Notes: generated by a model from the sequence alone, not told the origin. 64,000 nt of DNA from an uncultured Collinsella sp. (GCA_900758845.1 CAAESW010000001.1:33670-97669), one strand, 5' to 3'. Positions 16,584-25,533 are shown, counted from the first letter of the stretch. Numbers and translations: made by a program.

Positions 16584-16620
16584 ACTATACTCGATATTTA
16601 GATGTTTGTCTAACTATCTA
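16584..16620 (-). promoter_or_regulatory. Promoter and likely operator of the SdpR/SdpI-like operon
   Basis: On the minus strand a -35 box TTAGAC (16608-16613) and a -10 box TATAGT (16584-16589) are 18 bases apart. TTAGAT and ATCTAA form an inverted repeat overlapping the -35 region, a typical place for an ArsR-type repressor. Confidence 0.6.
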
Positions 16621-16728
16621 ATCGCAATGCTTCAAACCACATCAAAGCAAACGCCATCGCAACCTATGGGCGATTACCTATAATGGCGATAGCTAAAACA
16701 CGATTCGCTTCCCCATCGGAGGATATCT

Positions 16729-17526
16729 ATGACCGAAACCACAGCCGCAACTCTCATCGAGACACGCGACACCAAGCTCGAGATTATCATGGGCCGCGAG
16801 GCACTCGATAAGCTCGCCGATGCTACGGTGCTAGTGCTCGGCTGCGGAGGCGTGGGCTCCAACTGCTGCGAGGCACTCGCCCGCGGCGGCATCGGTCATT
16901 TCGTCATTCTGGACAAGGACATCATTGCGCCCAGCAATATCAATCGCCAGGCCATCGCCTTTCACAGCACCGTCGGCAAGCGCAAGGTTGACGTGATGGA
17001 AGCCATGATCCACGACATCAATCCCGCCGCCACCGTCATCAAACGAACTGAATACCTGTTGAGCGACAACATCGATGATTTCTTCGCGAGCGTTTTGGAG
17101 CAGACGGACGGCAAGCTCGACTACGTCGTCGACGCCATCGACACCATCTCGGCCAAGCTCACCATTGCCAAATATGCCCAGGACCACGAGATCCGCTTAG
17201 TAAGTTCCATGGGCGGGGCCAACAAGCTCCATCCCGAGTGCCTCCGCTTTGCCGACATCTTCGATACGGTGCGCGACCCCATGAGTCGCATCATGCGCAA
17301 AGAGTGCAAAAAGCGCGGCATCAAGAGCCTGCACGTGCTGTTTAGCTGCGAGGAGTCGGTTAAGACCCAGCCCCGCGACCCTTCCAACATCCACGAGCGC
17401 ACCGAGCTCGGAACAGCCAGCTTTATGCCCCCTATCATGGGCCAAATGATTGCCGGCGAGGTTATCCGCCAGATCAGCGGCCGCGGCACTGAGCGCGTAC
17501 GCTCCGATGGCCAACGTCTGGACTAG
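16729..17526 (+). CDS. tcdA: tRNA threonylcarbamoyladenosine dehydratase (TcdA, ThiF/E1 fold)
   Basis: The 265-residue protein has the E1-like adenylating fold: LVLGCGGVGSNCCEALARGG (nucleotide loop), ILDKDIIAPSNINRQ and a VDAIDTISAK segment. Proteins of this length and pattern are TcdA/CsdL, which activates the t6A37 carboxylate of tRNA and cyclises it to ct6A. No ubiquitin-like partner gene is adjacent, which supports TcdA over MoeB or ThiF. The start has GGAGG seven bases upstream. A TatD gene follows 14 bases later. Confidence 0.88.
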   Translation: MTETTAATLIETRDTKLEIIMGREALDKLADATVLVLGCGGVGSNCCEALARGGIGHFVILDKDIIAPSNINRQAIAFHSTVGKRKVDVMEAMIHDINPAATVIKRTEYLLSDNIDDFFASVLEQTDGKLDYVVDAIDTISAKLTIAKYAQDHEIRLVSSMGGANKLHPECLRFADIFDTVRDPMSRIMRKECKKRGIKSLHVLFSCEESVKTQPRDPSNIHERTELGTASFMPPIMGQMIAGEVIRQISGRGTERVRSDGQRLD

Positions 17527-17540
17527 CGGAGCGCACCGAG

Positions 17541-18323
17541 ATGGAGCCCCGGTTATTTGATGCACACTGCCATCTTGATTTAATGGCTCACCCGGACGCC
17601 GTTGCCGATGAGGCGACGGCGCTGGGCTTGGGTCTATTTGACTGCGGCGTCAATCCGCGCGACTTTTCGGCCGCAAACGAGCGCGCCTGTCGCCAACCAG
17701 GCATCATCGCCGGCGTTGGGCTTCACCCCTGGTGGCTCGCCGATGGCCACTGCGGTTTTGTCGAAGTCAATCTGCTTTGCGAAGTTGCTGCCCAAGAACG
17801 CTACATCGGCGAAGTCGGACTCGACTTTTCCGCGCGCTTTGCTGGAAGTGAGCCGCTACAAATACAGGCACTTAACCGGCTCTGCGATGCGCTCGTGCAG
17901 CATCCTCTTACCGGGCGCGTGATATCAATTCACGCCGTTCGTTCGGCAGGAGCCGTACTGGACGTCCTCGAATCGCATGGACTACTCATCCCAAACCCCG
18001 ACTCCCCCGTTATCATCTTCCACTGGTTTAGCGGTACTTCGGACGAACTCGTCCGCGCGCGTAATGCGGGCTGTTATTTTTCCGTCAACGAACGCATGCT
18101 CGCGACCAAGCGCGGTCGCGAATACGCACGACAGATTCCACTCGATCGTTTACTGCTCGAGACCGATTCACCAGCCGAACCAAACACAGAAACAAGCGCA
18201 CAGTCGCTCATCAGATCGCTCGAAAGCGCCTCAGAACACGTCGCCTCGCTCAAAAAATGCGACGCAAAGCATATTGAGTCGGCGGTTTTAGCGAATGCAC
18301 ACTCTGTTTTTAGCCTTCGCTAA
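17541..18323 (+). CDS. TatD family metal-dependent deoxyribonuclease
   Basis: The 260-residue TIM-barrel hydrolase shows the TatD metal ligands: FDAHCHLD near the N-terminus, GEVGLDFS (glutamate), a histidine in ISIHAVRSA, FHWFSG and the closing LLLETDSP. TatD proteins are 3'-5' exonucleases with roles in DNA repair or turnover. It probably shares the tcdA transcript. A large inverted-repeat element begins six bases after its stop. Confidence 0.86.
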   Translation: MEPRLFDAHCHLDLMAHPDAVADEATALGLGLFDCGVNPRDFSAANERACRQPGIIAGVGLHPWWLADGHCGFVEVNLLCEVAAQERYIGEVGLDFSARFAGSEPLQIQALNRLCDALVQHPLTGRVISIHAVRSAGAVLDVLESHGLLIPNPDSPVIIFHWFSGTSDELVRARNAGCYFSVNERMLATKRGREYARQIPLDRLLLETDSPAEPNTETSAQSLIRSLESASEHVASLKKCDAKHIESAVLANAHSVFSLR

Positions 18324-18328
18324 CCCCT

Positions 18329-18558
18329 GTGGTCAAAAAACGTCAAATATGAGTACTGCTAGCGAAATGGATACATTACTCTGAGCTTTCCGACCACCAG
18401 AATAATCTACGATTGTCCATTAACTAACACTTTTACAGTCACTCATCCTGCATTTTCGCAATCTTAAACCCCTCCAAACGCTCAAATCACGTCTGAAGGG
18501 GTCGATTTTGCTGCGACTAAATTAGTCACAGTACTCATATTTGGCTTTTTTGACCACC
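18329..18558. repeat. 230-bp element bounded by 30-bp inverted repeats
   Basis: The left arm (18329-18358, containing CAAATATGAGTACTG) and the right arm (18529-18558) are complementary except for a two-base difference and a one-base indel. The 170-base interior holds further hairpins, including GACTAA-A-TTAGTC and ACCCCTcC/GaAGGGGT. No ORF of note is inside. It fills the space between convergent tatD and frlD and has the size and terminal structure of a miniature mobile element or a structured RNA. Confidence 0.65.
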
Positions 18559-18601
18559 GAGTCACGGGAAGGCACCAATACAGCTCCCCGGGACTGCTCG
18601 G

Positions 18602-19465
18602 CTATTCGACGATTGGTGCTCCGTGGCCCCAAGAACCTTCCATGCCGCACACGGTCGAGGCAAACCCGGCAGCAAAGTCGAGCGCGCGCTCGATAGCCTC
18701 GGCGCCATCCTCACCACGCTTGGCGGAATCGAGATAGCACATCAAAAACGAGGTGAGGAACGAGTCGCCCGCCCCCATGGTGTCCTTCATGTCCGTTACC
18801 GGTTTAGCCAGCTGGCGGTAATAACGCTCGCCGTCGTAAGCAATGCAGCCCTCGGCGCCCGCCGTAGCCGACACAAAACGCGGACCCAGGCCCTTCACCC
18901 ATGCCAGACGCTCGCGAATCTCGTCCTCACTCGCGGCATCCGCCGCACTAAAGAAAGCGAAATCGACGTAGGGCGCAATCTGCTCGTAGTACTCGTCAGT
19001 AGAGTCGTCCGAAAAGTCAAAAGAGACCGTGACGCCCGCAGCCTTCAACTTGGGCAGCTCGCGCTCGGTAAAGCAATAGTTGCCCGAATGAACCACATCG
19101 AACTGCTTCATGTACGCAAGGTCAAAGCGATCGAGGACATAGCGCGCATCGCCACGGATACCGCCCTCGTTGGAGCCGAGGAAGACACGGTCACCGTCGA
19201 CGACGGTCACGCGAGCCGCTCCGTTCTCGCCAATCATCTGCTCGCACTTGTCAAGCTCGATACCCTCATCCTCGAGGCTTGCAATGACATGCTCGGCAGC
19301 GGCATCATTGCCAAAAATGCCCATGTATGCGGAGCGTGCGGCACCGCATTTCTTGGCATAAACGGCGAAGTTCACCGCATTGCCGCCAGGATACATGGTG
19401 TGGATATGCTCGTAGCGATCGACGACGTTGTCGCCAAATCCGAGCGCGTTAACGTTAAATGCCAT
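18602..19465 (-). CDS. frlD: Fructoselysine 6-kinase (PfkB family)
   Basis: The 287-residue PfkB sugar kinase has PGGNAVNFAVYAKK near the N-terminus and the closing catalytic loop DTMGAGDSFLTSFL. The order kinase, SIS deglycase and epimerase identifies it as FrlD, which phosphorylates an Amadori product such as fructoselysine on C6. The exact substrate cannot be told from sequence. It is the last gene of the minus-strand operon, 14 bases after frlB. Confidence 0.88.
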   Translation of the reverse strand: MAFNVNALGFGDNVVDRYEHIHTMYPGGNAVNFAVYAKKCGAARSAYMGIFGNDAAAEHVIASLEDEGIELDKCEQMIGENGAARVTVVDGDRVFLGSNEGGIRGDARYVLDRFDLAYMKQFDVVHSGNYCFTERELPKLKAAGVTVSFDFSDDSTDEYYEQIAPYVDFAFFSAADAASEDEIRERLAWVKGLGPRFVSATAGAEGCIAYDGERYYRQLAKPVTDMKDTMGAGDSFLTSFLMCYLDSAKRGEDGAEAIERALDFAAGFASTVCGMEGSWGHGAPIVE

Positions 19466-19479
19466 GGCCTTTGTCCCTT

Positions 19480-20448
19480 CTAGTACTCGACAACACCCAT
19501 ATAGCGACGGAAATCGGGATCGTGATCAAACACCTTGCCGCGTGCAGCACGCAGCTCGCAGTTCATGGCGTAGAACAGCACCGGGTCCAGATAGGCACGA
19601 ACGCTCGCCGGCACGGCTTCCATACCGTACTCCTTGGCATCGAGCACCATCAGCGTATCGGTATGCGTCTTAAGGAACGCCAGGGCGCGCTCGTCCATAG
19701 CACGGCACTCGCTGGAGCCCATCTGCAGGAAGTAAAAAACGCCATCCTGAGTAGCCTCGAAGGGGCCATGGAAGTACTCGGCGGAGTGGATGTAGCTGCA
19801 ATGCTGCCACTGCATCTCCATAAGAGAGCAGATAGCGAAACCGTAGGTCTGGCTAAAGTTGGGACCGCTGCCCAGAATATAGAAGAACTCGTGCTCCTGG
19901 CAAAGCTTGGCAAAGCGATCGCCCAGCTCGGCATTTACCTTCTCGCGTGCCGGAGGAAGAATCTTATCCATCTCGGCAATACCGGCATACATATCGGCAA
20001 GATCGGCGTAGCCCTCCTGCTGATCGAGCAGCTCTGCCGCAAGCGACAGCGAAATACCAGCGGGGACCTCGGCCTGCGGCACGCCCTCGCCCCATGGGTA
20101 GACCCACGTGGTCCACTTGCCGGAGTCGATCTTGGATCCAGCGTTGTCGGTCTGGGCGATCACCGTAGCACCGGCAGCAAGGGCAATCTCGCAGCCCTCG
20201 ACGACCTCCGGGGTGTTGCCGCTGTGGCTGCAAGCGATGACCAGGGACTTCTCGCCCAGACGACGCGGACGCATGATATCGAACTCGCGAGCCGTATAGA
20301 TATACGAAGTGAAGGTGGTTGCCTCGCGCTGCAGAAGCTCATGAGCCGGGATCAAATCGATCATGGAGCCACCGCAAGCAATCCAGTAGACGCTGTCGAA
20401 CTTGCCCTTCTCGGCAATTGCCTCTTTGATCAGATCGTGTGCGTTCAT
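19480..20448 (-). CDS. frlB: Fructoselysine-6-phosphate deglycase (SIS domain)
   Basis: The 322-residue protein has two sugar-isomerase domains with ACGGSMIDL, SHSGNTPEVVEG and ILGSGPNFSQ. FrlB/FraB-type deglycases split the phosphorylated Amadori compound to glucose 6-phosphate and the free amino acid. The start is the ATG at 20448 preceded by AAAGGAA; the ORF to 20481 has no ribosome site. Its place between the kinase and epimerase-like genes supports the call. Confidence 0.9.
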   Translation of the reverse strand: MNAHDLIKEAIAEKGKFDSVYWIACGGSMIDLIPAHELLQREATTFTSYIYTAREFDIMRPRRLGEKSLVIACSHSGNTPEVVEGCEIALAAGATVIAQTDNAGSKIDSGKWTTWVYPWGEGVPQAEVPAGISLSLAAELLDQQEGYADLADMYAGIAEMDKILPPAREKVNAELGDRFAKLCQEHEFFYILGSGPNFSQTYGFAICSLMEMQWQHCSYIHSAEYFHGPFEATQDGVFYFLQMGSSECRAMDERALAFLKTHTDTLMVLDAKEYGMEAVPASVRAYLDPVLFYAMNCELRAARGKVFDHDPDFRRYMGVVEY

Positions 20449-20510
20449 ATCCAGTTCCTTTCTTATTTGGCCCGCAATCAATGACGTTGGTTGCGTGGCC
20501 GATAGTTGTT

Positions 20511-21362
20511 TTAGTCAATCAGATATTTCTCGAATGCGGCCATGTTCTTGGCATCTGCCGCCGCCGGGTCATCGTAGTAACGACCGTCCGTGATTTCCTG
20601 GCCCAGCATGCCGTCGAAACCATGGGCGTTGAGTGTGGCGACGAAGGCGTCCATATCGTGCTTGCCATCGCCCCACACCAGATGGCCATACGGGTCACCG
20701 TCGATAAAGTGCATCTCGTGAATTGCCCCATCACCAAAGGCGGCAAACCAGTCCTCGAGCGTCTCGCCTGCAACGCCCATCGCGGTTGTATCAACCATGG
20801 GCTGTAAGTACGGGCTCGCGACCTCGTCAATCATGCGCTTCGCATCGGAAACCGTCGTCACAAGGTTGCTCTCCTCGGGACGCAGGCTTTCCATCGTAAG
20901 CACCAGACCGTGCTCGCCGGCATACTCCGCCAGAATGGACAAGTGCTCGCGGCTGCGCTTCCAGGCTTCCTCGCGGTCCTCGTCCCAGTCGCCCCAGCCC
21001 GAGTTGACGGACATACGGTCGCACCCAAGTACCTCGGCAAGCTCAATGCCGTGCTTAAAGTACGCCAGGCTGCGCTGTTCATGCAGCGGTTTGCGTGCGC
21101 AGTACTGCCAAGGATAGACAACATTCTCGGGGCACAGAGTACGATACCTAAGCCCACGGTCTGCAGCCTTTTTCGCCAGGACCTCAGCCTCAAAGTAGCC
21201 CGTGTGGTCGAGCGTCACATGCGGCTCCGCACACCACAGCTCAATGGACTCAAAGCCCAAGCGCTGCTGCACATCAAGGAAGTAATCGAGCGACCACATG
21301 ATGTAGTGGATATTCATGCCCGCAATCTGTTCGCGGTGCAGCGTCGGTTTGGATTCAGACAT
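20511..21362 (-). CDS. frlC: Fructoselysine 3-epimerase-like TIM-barrel protein
   Basis: The 283-residue xylose-isomerase-like barrel has TMESLRPEESN, a PMVDTTAMGVAGE segment, and HFIDGDPYGHLVWGDGKHD, agreeing with FrlC, which interconverts fructoselysine and psicoselysine. Its start codon is two bases from the end of the amidohydrolase gene and its ribosome site overlaps that gene, so translation is coupled. A related function on another Amadori compound is possible. Confidence 0.85.
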   Translation of the reverse strand: MSESKPTLHREQIAGMNIHYIMWSLDYFLDVQQRLGFESIELWCAEPHVTLDHTGYFEAEVLAKKAADRGLRYRTLCPENVVYPWQYCARKPLHEQRSLAYFKHGIELAEVLGCDRMSVNSGWGDWDEDREEAWKRSREHLSILAEYAGEHGLVLTMESLRPEESNLVTTVSDAKRMIDEVASPYLQPMVDTTAMGVAGETLEDWFAAFGDGAIHEMHFIDGDPYGHLVWGDGKHDMDAFVATLNAHGFDGMLGQEITDGRYYDDPAAADAKNMAAFEKYLID

Positions 21363-21363
21363 C

Positions 21364-22947
21364 TTATGCCTCCTTATTTCGATCGAACACGATTTGTCCG
21401 TCCGACATCGTCATGTCAACCGCAAGATCGCGTGCGTCGCGATAATCGAGGTCGAACACATCCCGATCGAGCACGCAGATATCGGCAAGCTTGCCAACCT
21501 CGAGCGTACCCAGCTCGTCTTCGCGCATCAGGTCGTACGCGCCCCCGGCAGTCCAAGCGCGCAAGAGCTCGACAAGCGTCAGCGTGTTGACCTCATTCAC
21601 GGGCAGTCCGTCGGCGAAGAATCCGCCGCACGCGCTGTAGATTGACTCGCCCAGGCTCGGAATCAGCAGCGGCAGATCCGTGCCGCAGCACACTGTGCAT
21701 CCGGAATCTTCCATGCCGCGGCGATTCCAGCTGTGCAAAAGTCGCGTCTCGCCAATTTGTCGACGCATCATCGACAGGCAATCCTCGCGCCGGTCCAGCG
21801 TCAGAATCTGCGGATAGACCTCGCAAATTCCACCTAACTTGCCAAACTCGACAAGATCGGTCGGGTCAGAGTTCTCGAGATCGGTAATCGCATGGCGGCG
21901 AAGCATCCGTCCATGCTCGTCTCGAGGCAGCGAGGCATAGAGCGCCACGGTGCGACGAACGGCGCCATCGCCCTGGCAATGCAAGGAATATCGGAAGCCG
22001 TCAGCATCAATTGCACGCAGCTCGTTCTCAATCAGATCCCACTCTGGCTCCTCGACGACCGTCTTGCCGGCAGCGCCCGCATCGGCCGAGTCCTCATAGG
22101 GGTCTATCATCTCGGCAAGCCCCGCCCATACGCCGCGATCGGTCATACGGTTGAAGCCAGAAAAACGAACGAACGGTCCCCGGAAGCGCTCTCGCGCCTC
22201 GCGGGCATATGCCAGATTTGCACCGGCGCCCACCGGCTGCGACATCATAGAGACGCGAACCGTCAGCTCACCAGATTCCTCACGGCGAGCCATTTCGTCG
22301 GCAAAGCCGTAGTAGTCATCAAACGCCATCTCCTTGATGGCGGTAACGCCGCGCTCGTTAAGCATACTCATGTAGTCCGAATACCCGGCACGCACCTCGG
22401 TCAGCGCAAGGAAATCACTCATCATGCGCCAGATCTTCTCGGCATAGCACGCCTGAGGTGTAAAGCCGTATCGCGCACTGGCGGCAGCATTGAGAACGCA
22501 GGTCTCCACACCCGGTGTAAAGCAAACGACAGGAATATCGCCAAAACAATCGTCAAACACAGCTGCCGTATTTGCGTTCTCGGCATCCGATGCCAACGTT
22601 TCGGGAAGGTTGTGGCCAAAAGCCGCCGCGCAATCCGGATGATCTTCTTTCCATGCACGCAAGAGCGACACAGCCTCTTTGGCATCGGCGATGCCGGACA
22701 GATCAGACCCCAACGTCCGCAGCGCCCAGCCTGTATAGAAGGTATGCACATCGATCAGGCCGGGCATGACGGTGCGGTCGCCCAGATCAACTACCTCGTC
22801 CGCCTGGGTCAAATACGAAGCTACCTCACACTTGGTGCCAACAGCCTCAATTCGATTGCCACGGACCGCTACGAAACCTTCAAACGGCAGGTCCCCCGTA
22901 CCGGTAAAGACGCTCTTAGACGTCAGGACCGTCAAACGATCAGACAT
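21364..22947 (-). CDS. YtcJ-like amidohydrolase with an altered metal motif
   Basis: The 527-residue amidohydrolase-superfamily protein (amidohydrolase_3 type) lies between the transporter and frlC. The usual HxH metal motif after PGLID reads DVHTFYTG, so the second histidine is replaced by phenylalanine. HCQGDGAV and CCGTDLPL at the other metal positions remain. It may bind a single metal or have shifted ligands. From its place in the operon it probably acts on a peptide- or amide-bound form of the sugar-amine before or after uptake (inference). The ATG at 22947 is preferred over the GTG at 22956 on ribosome-site spacing. Confidence 0.78.
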   Translation of the reverse strand: MSDRLTVLTSKSVFTGTGDLPFEGFVAVRGNRIEAVGTKCEVASYLTQADEVVDLGDRTVMPGLIDVHTFYTGWALRTLGSDLSGIADAKEAVSLLRAWKEDHPDCAAAFGHNLPETLASDAENANTAAVFDDCFGDIPVVCFTPGVETCVLNAAASARYGFTPQACYAEKIWRMMSDFLALTEVRAGYSDYMSMLNERGVTAIKEMAFDDYYGFADEMARREESGELTVRVSMMSQPVGAGANLAYAREARERFRGPFVRFSGFNRMTDRGVWAGLAEMIDPYEDSADAGAAGKTVVEEPEWDLIENELRAIDADGFRYSLHCQGDGAVRRTVALYASLPRDEHGRMLRRHAITDLENSDPTDLVEFGKLGGICEVYPQILTLDRREDCLSMMRRQIGETRLLHSWNRRGMEDSGCTVCCGTDLPLLIPSLGESIYSACGGFFADGLPVNEVNTLTLVELLRAWTAGGAYDLMREDELGTLEVGKLADICVLDRDVFDLDYRDARDLAVDMTMSDGQIVFDRNKEA

Positions 22948-22956
22948 CACAACCAC

Positions 22957-24420
22957 CTACGCCGGAAGCATGCCGGAAATGGCAGTAACGACCAAGCCAA
23001 ACACGACCATGAAGATGAAGAACTTCCAAATGGTCTTCCACCATTGGCCAAACGAAATCTTAGCCACGGCAAGGCCGGCGACCGTCATGCCCGCCACGGG
23101 GCTGATGGTGTTGATGGTCTGGTTGGCAAACTGGAGCGCGGTGACGGCCGCCTCGGGATTGAGGCCCATGAGCTCGGTCAGGGAGCCCATAACGGGCATG
23201 GTGAGCGCCGCCAGGCCAGAACTCGAGGGAACCAGCAAAGAGAGCAGGCCAAGGACGATATACATAAACGTGGTGTAGACGGCGGCGGGTGCACCGGCGA
23301 GCGCAGTAGCGAGCGCCTGGAGGATGGTGTCGATGATCATGCCACCCTCGGCGATGACCAGAATACCGCGAGCGATACCGATAACGATGGCAGCGTACGC
23401 AAAGTCGGCGAGACCCTTAACGAACTCCTCAGCGATCGTCTGCTGGTCAAGACCGCCCAGGATACCGGCAAGCAAGCCCATGCCAAGGAACACGGCGGAA
23501 ATCTCATTCATGTACCAGCCCTGGGTAACAAGACCCCAGACGATAATGCCCATACCGCAGGCAAAATCGATAAGCACGAGCTTCTGACGGATAGTGAACT
23601 CTTCCTCGATGGAGGCATCGGTCACGGAAAACTCAATACGCTTGAGCTTATCGTCCTCGTACGTAATGGACGACTCGGGGTTTTTCTTGACGCGCATGGC
23701 GTAGCGCATGGCCCATGCGATACCGACGGCAGTGAAGATAACCCAAGAAACGGCGCGCAGCCACAGTTGCGGATTGCCCTCGATGCCAATGATGCCTTGG
23801 GCGATCAAAACATTAAACGGGTCGATGGTCGAAGCACAATATCCCAGGTTGGGCCCAAGGAAGCAGATGATGAATGCCGTCATCGAGTCATAGCCGATAC
23901 CCATCATGATGGGAATGAAGATGGCATAGAACGGCAGGGCTTCCTCAGACATACCAAACGTAGTGCCGCAAATGGACAGCAACGTCATCGTGATGGGAAT
24001 GATGAGGATGTCCTTGTTCTTGAGCTTTTTAACCACACGGCTCATGCCGGCATTCAAAGCGTTGGTCTTGGTGATGATCGCGAACGATCCGCCAATCAAT
24101 AAGACGAACGCAACGACGTCGGCAGCCTCTTGGATACCCTTGGTGGGCGCTTGCAGAACCGCGAAGATATCCTGGCCCAGATTGATGGTCTCGCCGGTCT
24201 CGGAATCGGTGTAGTTCTTATCGACCTGTTCATAGGTTCCAGCAACGGCGACTTCACGCTCGCCCGCCGCTGTCGAAATCGTCTTGCGCTGATACTGACC
24301 AGAGGGAACGATCCAAGTCAGGACCGCAAAGACAACGATCAGCAAGAACATGATCGTATAGACATGCGGTAATTTGAACTTAAAACGTCTGTTTGTCTTC
24401 TTCGCCTTCGTATCTGACAT
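22957..24420 (-). CDS. DcuC/YfcC-family carboxylate or amino acid transporter
   Basis: The 487-residue integral membrane protein has about 11-12 hydrophobic segments, the early motif WIVPSGQYQR, and late motifs VPSSSGLAALTMPVMG and TINTISPVAGM typical of the YfcC branch of the DcuC superfamily (PF03606). Relatives import dicarboxylates or basic amino acids; FraA of the fructose-asparagine locus also belongs to this superfamily. It likely imports the Amadori compound. The ATG at 24420 has GGAGG upstream; the frame to 24615 is rejected because it runs through the promoter. Confidence 0.85.
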   Translation of the reverse strand: MSDTKAKKTNRRFKFKLPHVYTIMFLLIVVFAVLTWIVPSGQYQRKTISTAAGEREVAVAGTYEQVDKNYTDSETGETINLGQDIFAVLQAPTKGIQEAADVVAFVLLIGGSFAIITKTNALNAGMSRVVKKLKNKDILIIPITMTLLSICGTTFGMSEEALPFYAIFIPIMMGIGYDSMTAFIICFLGPNLGYCASTIDPFNVLIAQGIIGIEGNPQLWLRAVSWVIFTAVGIAWAMRYAMRVKKNPESSITYEDDKLKRIEFSVTDASIEEEFTIRQKLVLIDFACGMGIIVWGLVTQGWYMNEISAVFLGMGLLAGILGGLDQQTIAEEFVKGLADFAYAAIVIGIARGILVIAEGGMIIDTILQALATALAGAPAAVYTTFMYIVLGLLSLLVPSSSGLAALTMPVMGSLTELMGLNPEAAVTALQFANQTINTISPVAGMTVAGLAVAKISFGQWWKTIWKFFIFMVVFGLVVTAISGMLPA

Positions 24421-24462
24421 AGATACCTCCAAAGAACTCGAGACTGCATCGCATCTCGCTTC

Positions 24463-24528
24463 AACGTTTGCATAAGGCAAACGTTCTATGACGTCCCATA
24501 GATTACCAGCAGCTTTTTCCTTCATCAA
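24463..24528 (-). promoter_or_regulatory. Promoter and operator of the Amadori operon
   Basis: On the minus strand a -35 TTGATG (24523-24528) and a -10 TAATCT (24500-24505) are 17 bases apart. Just downstream, at 24463-24485, AACGTTTGC and GCAAACGTT form a perfect nine-base inverted repeat around ATAAG. The location fits a GntR-type repressor, presumably the FrlR-like protein encoded next door. Confidence 0.6.
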
Positions 24529-24591
24529 GATAATTTCAAACTGATTGCCGCAACGCGGTTGAACGGTTGTGTTCGCGCCGTGAACGGTATG

Positions 24592-24626
24592 GAAACGCCC
24601 GGTGAGATGATCCACCGGGCGCTTCC
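24592..24626 (-). terminator. Terminator of the GntR regulator gene
   Basis: On the minus strand GAAGCGCCCGGTGG pairs with CACCGGGCGTTTCC. It lies 13-47 bases after the regulator stop and separates the regulator from the transporter promoter. Confidence 0.7.
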
Positions 24627-24638
24627 ATTCGCAATGTC

Positions 24639-25382
24639 CTAGATGTCAAAAACGTAGCGAGACCCAACGATCCGCTGACGACCGATGATAAACGGCCGCC
24701 GCTGCTCATCGAAAAAGAAGGCTTCCATATAAAACAAGGGTTCGCCAACGGGAACTGCCAACAGCCGAGCGACCTCGGGCGACGCGCACGCGATCTCGAG
24801 CGTGCACGGGTCGGTAAACGCGGGCGTGCGGCCCGTTCGGTTGCGCACGAACTCAAAAATGGATTGGTTAGATAGAGGTGCCGTTGATAGATAGGCGTTG
24901 TCCTCGTAAACGTATATGTTGTTCTCGAGCATGACGGGGACTCCATCGGCAGTACGTACACGCTCAACGCAAATCAAATCAGTTCCAACGGGAACACCAA
25001 AGAACTGCGCTTCGGTAGAATCTGCTGGCAGTATCTTTCTCGAAATGACGCACGCCCCCGGTTCCATTCCGTTAACGCGGCATGCGTCCGAAAAACTCTG
25101 GACGTCATCCTTCTGGCGAATCTTGCGTTTGAGCTTGGGGGCATTGACAAACGTGCCTTTCCCCTGTCGCTTCGTTAGATAGCCCTGCTGGACGAGCTCC
25201 TCAATAGCACGTCGCACGGTAACGCGGCCAACTTTATAGCTCTCAGCCAATTCGAATTCGTTGGGTATCCGCGCGCCTGCCTTGTAGGCGCCGGAGTTGA
25301 TTTCGTTTTTGATGATATCGATAACCTGTTGGTACAGCGGTATCGCTGCTTTACCGTCAGTTAGCCCTTCAGTCGGTGGCAT
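24639..25382 (-). CDS. frlR: GntR/UTRA transcriptional regulator (FrlR-like)
   Basis: The 247-residue regulator has an N-terminal winged helix (about 10-75: GARIPNEFELAESYKVGRVTV, recognition helix) and a UTRA effector domain (about 95-245). HutC/FrlR-type regulators control sugar-amine and histidine pathways by binding a phosphorylated sugar. It is encoded immediately upstream of the operon, with its own terminator, and probably binds the AACGTTTGC palindrome. GGAGAGGG precedes the ATG. Confidence 0.85.
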   Translation of the reverse strand: MPPTEGLTDGKAAIPLYQQVIDIIKNEINSGAYKAGARIPNEFELAESYKVGRVTVRRAIEELVQQGYLTKRQGKGTFVNAPKLKRKIRQKDDVQSFSDACRVNGMEPGACVISRKILPADSTEAQFFGVPVGTDLICVERVRTADGVPVMLENNIYVYEDNAYLSTAPLSNQSIFEFVRNRTGRTPAFTDPCTLEIACASPEVARLLAVPVGEPLFYMEAFFFDEQRRPFIIGRQRIVGSRYVFDI

Positions 25383-25411
25383 ATACCCTCTCCAAGCACG
25401 ATTAAGTCTAA

Positions 25412-25449
25412 AGCGGGCTCAGGGGCATTCAACAAGCCCTTAAGCCCGC
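25412..25449 (-). terminator. Terminator of the HAD phosphatase gene
   Basis: On the minus strand GCGGGCTTAAGGGC pairs with GCCCCTGAGCCCGC (one mismatch) over a nine-base loop, followed by TTTAGACTT. It lies about 90 bases after the HAD gene stop and ahead of the regulator gene. Confidence 0.6.
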
Positions 25450-25533
25450 ATTAGCTTAAAGTATGCTAGGTGTCGCACCAAAATGTTGGCTATTTACTCA
25501 TCAGACCCGAAAAAACGCGCAACTACCGCGCTC

